Origin: Xanthomonas sp. F10
Lineage (GTDB): Bacteria; Pseudomonadota; Gammaproteobacteria; Xanthomonadales; Xanthomonadaceae
DNA: 64,000 nt
Direction: 5' to 3'
NCBI RefSeq assembly: GCF_014206815.1
Contig: NZ_JACHNP010000001.1
Coordinates: forward strand, 248,001 to 312,000
The notes beneath the pieces were generated by a model. That model was given only the letters and a program-made list of their open reading frames with translations, did no database searches and was not told the DNA's origin. The position numbers were made by a program, and so were the translations under genes. Shown one piece after another: positions 63,719-64,000 of this stretch (position 1 is its first letter; every line of letters starts with the position of its first letter).

Positions 63719-64000
63719 TGTCTAAGATCCTCGTCGTCGCCGAACACCTCAACGGGCAGCTCAACGCCGCCACCGCCAAGTGCGTCAGCGCCGCGCAGGC
63801 GATTTCGCCGGACGCCATCGACATCGTCGTGCTGGCCGCCGACCCGGCCGCGGTGGCCGCCCAGGCGGCGCAGATCGCCGGCGTCGCCCGCGTCCTCACC
63901 GTCGCCAACCCCGCCAACGAACACGCCATCGCGCAGGTGCTGGGCCCGCAGATCGCCGCGCTGGCGAAGGGCTACAGCCACGTGTTCGGCCCCTCCACCA
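63718..64000 (+). CDS. etfA: Electron transfer flavoprotein subunit alpha, EtfA (partial)
   Basis: Only the N-terminal 94 residues are in the window. SKILVVAEHLNGQLNAATAK is the EtfA start, and the alpha/beta fold proceeds as in the family. The FAD-binding C-terminal half lies outside the window. Confidence 0.95.
   Translation, partial: MSKILVVAEHLNGQLNAATAKCVSAAQAISPDAIDIVVLAADPAAVAAQAAQIAGVARVLTVANPANEHAIAQVLGPQIAALAKGYSHVFGPST

Overview
The window is a chromosomal segment of a high-G+C gammaproteobacterium, almost certainly a Xanthomonas (species not determined). The evidence is gene content: an xps-type type II secretion operon, a giant XadA-like trimeric autotransporter, a secreted subtilisin and a pectate lyase, xanA-xanB and rmlBACD for xanthan and LPS sugar nucleotides, and an Xrv-like H-NS protein. 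I call 48 protein genes, two of them cut by the window ends, and one gene fragment. I see no rRNA, tRNA, CRISPR array or complete insertion sequence.

Layout. 1-7878 (minus): T2SS operon xpsE-F-G-H-I-J-K-L-M, running off the left edge. 8159-18446 (minus): secreted subtilase and the 2744-residue XadA-like adhesin. 18447-19541: long non-coding stretch. 19542-23982: a broken copy of the purL 3' end, an outer-membrane porin-like gene and a chemoreceptor gene, bounded on the right by the 3' end of the intact purL. 23980-30159 (minus): purL, dsbC, xerD. 30351-33201: RDD membrane protein and lptF-lptG. 33309-38470 (plus): pepA-holC-valS. 38629-42169 (minus): pectate lyase, then rimI, a holD-like gene and pssA. 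42247-46465: DUF4124 protein, proS, H-NS-like protein, ThrE-type exporter. 46565-50177 (plus): Mla-type lipid transport operon. 50484-54879: alkB, ETF-ubiquinone oxidoreductase and a two-domain WbsX/RgpF-like polysaccharide protein. 54898-56269 (minus): scoA-scoB. 56403-62746: xanA-xanB converging on rmlBACD. 62972-end: etfB-etfA.

Functional links. The T2SS is the export route expected for the subtilase and pectate lyase. XanA/XanB and RmlBACD make GDP-mannose and dTDP-rhamnose for xanthan and LPS, and the WbsX/RgpF-like protein probably acts on the same polysaccharides. ETF-QO is the membrane partner of EtfAB. LptFG and the Mla system both serve the outer membrane. HolC and the HolD-like protein are predicted to be partners in the DNA polymerase III clamp loader.

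The most notable signal is a set of short palindromic G+C-rich repeat families. Family A is built on GGGACCC, family B on GGGGATT, family C is a REP-like GTAGGAGCGGC hairpin, and family D is a 131-bp element. A and B fill gaps inside operons. They also lie in frame inside purL (twice), valS (once) and at the start of mlaF, so repeat-derived peptides are apparently part of essential enzymes. Other points of interest are the purL 3'-end duplication bracketing the porin/chemoreceptor block, the ~930-bp cassettes of the adhesin, a low-G+C patch in valS and a divergent HolD.
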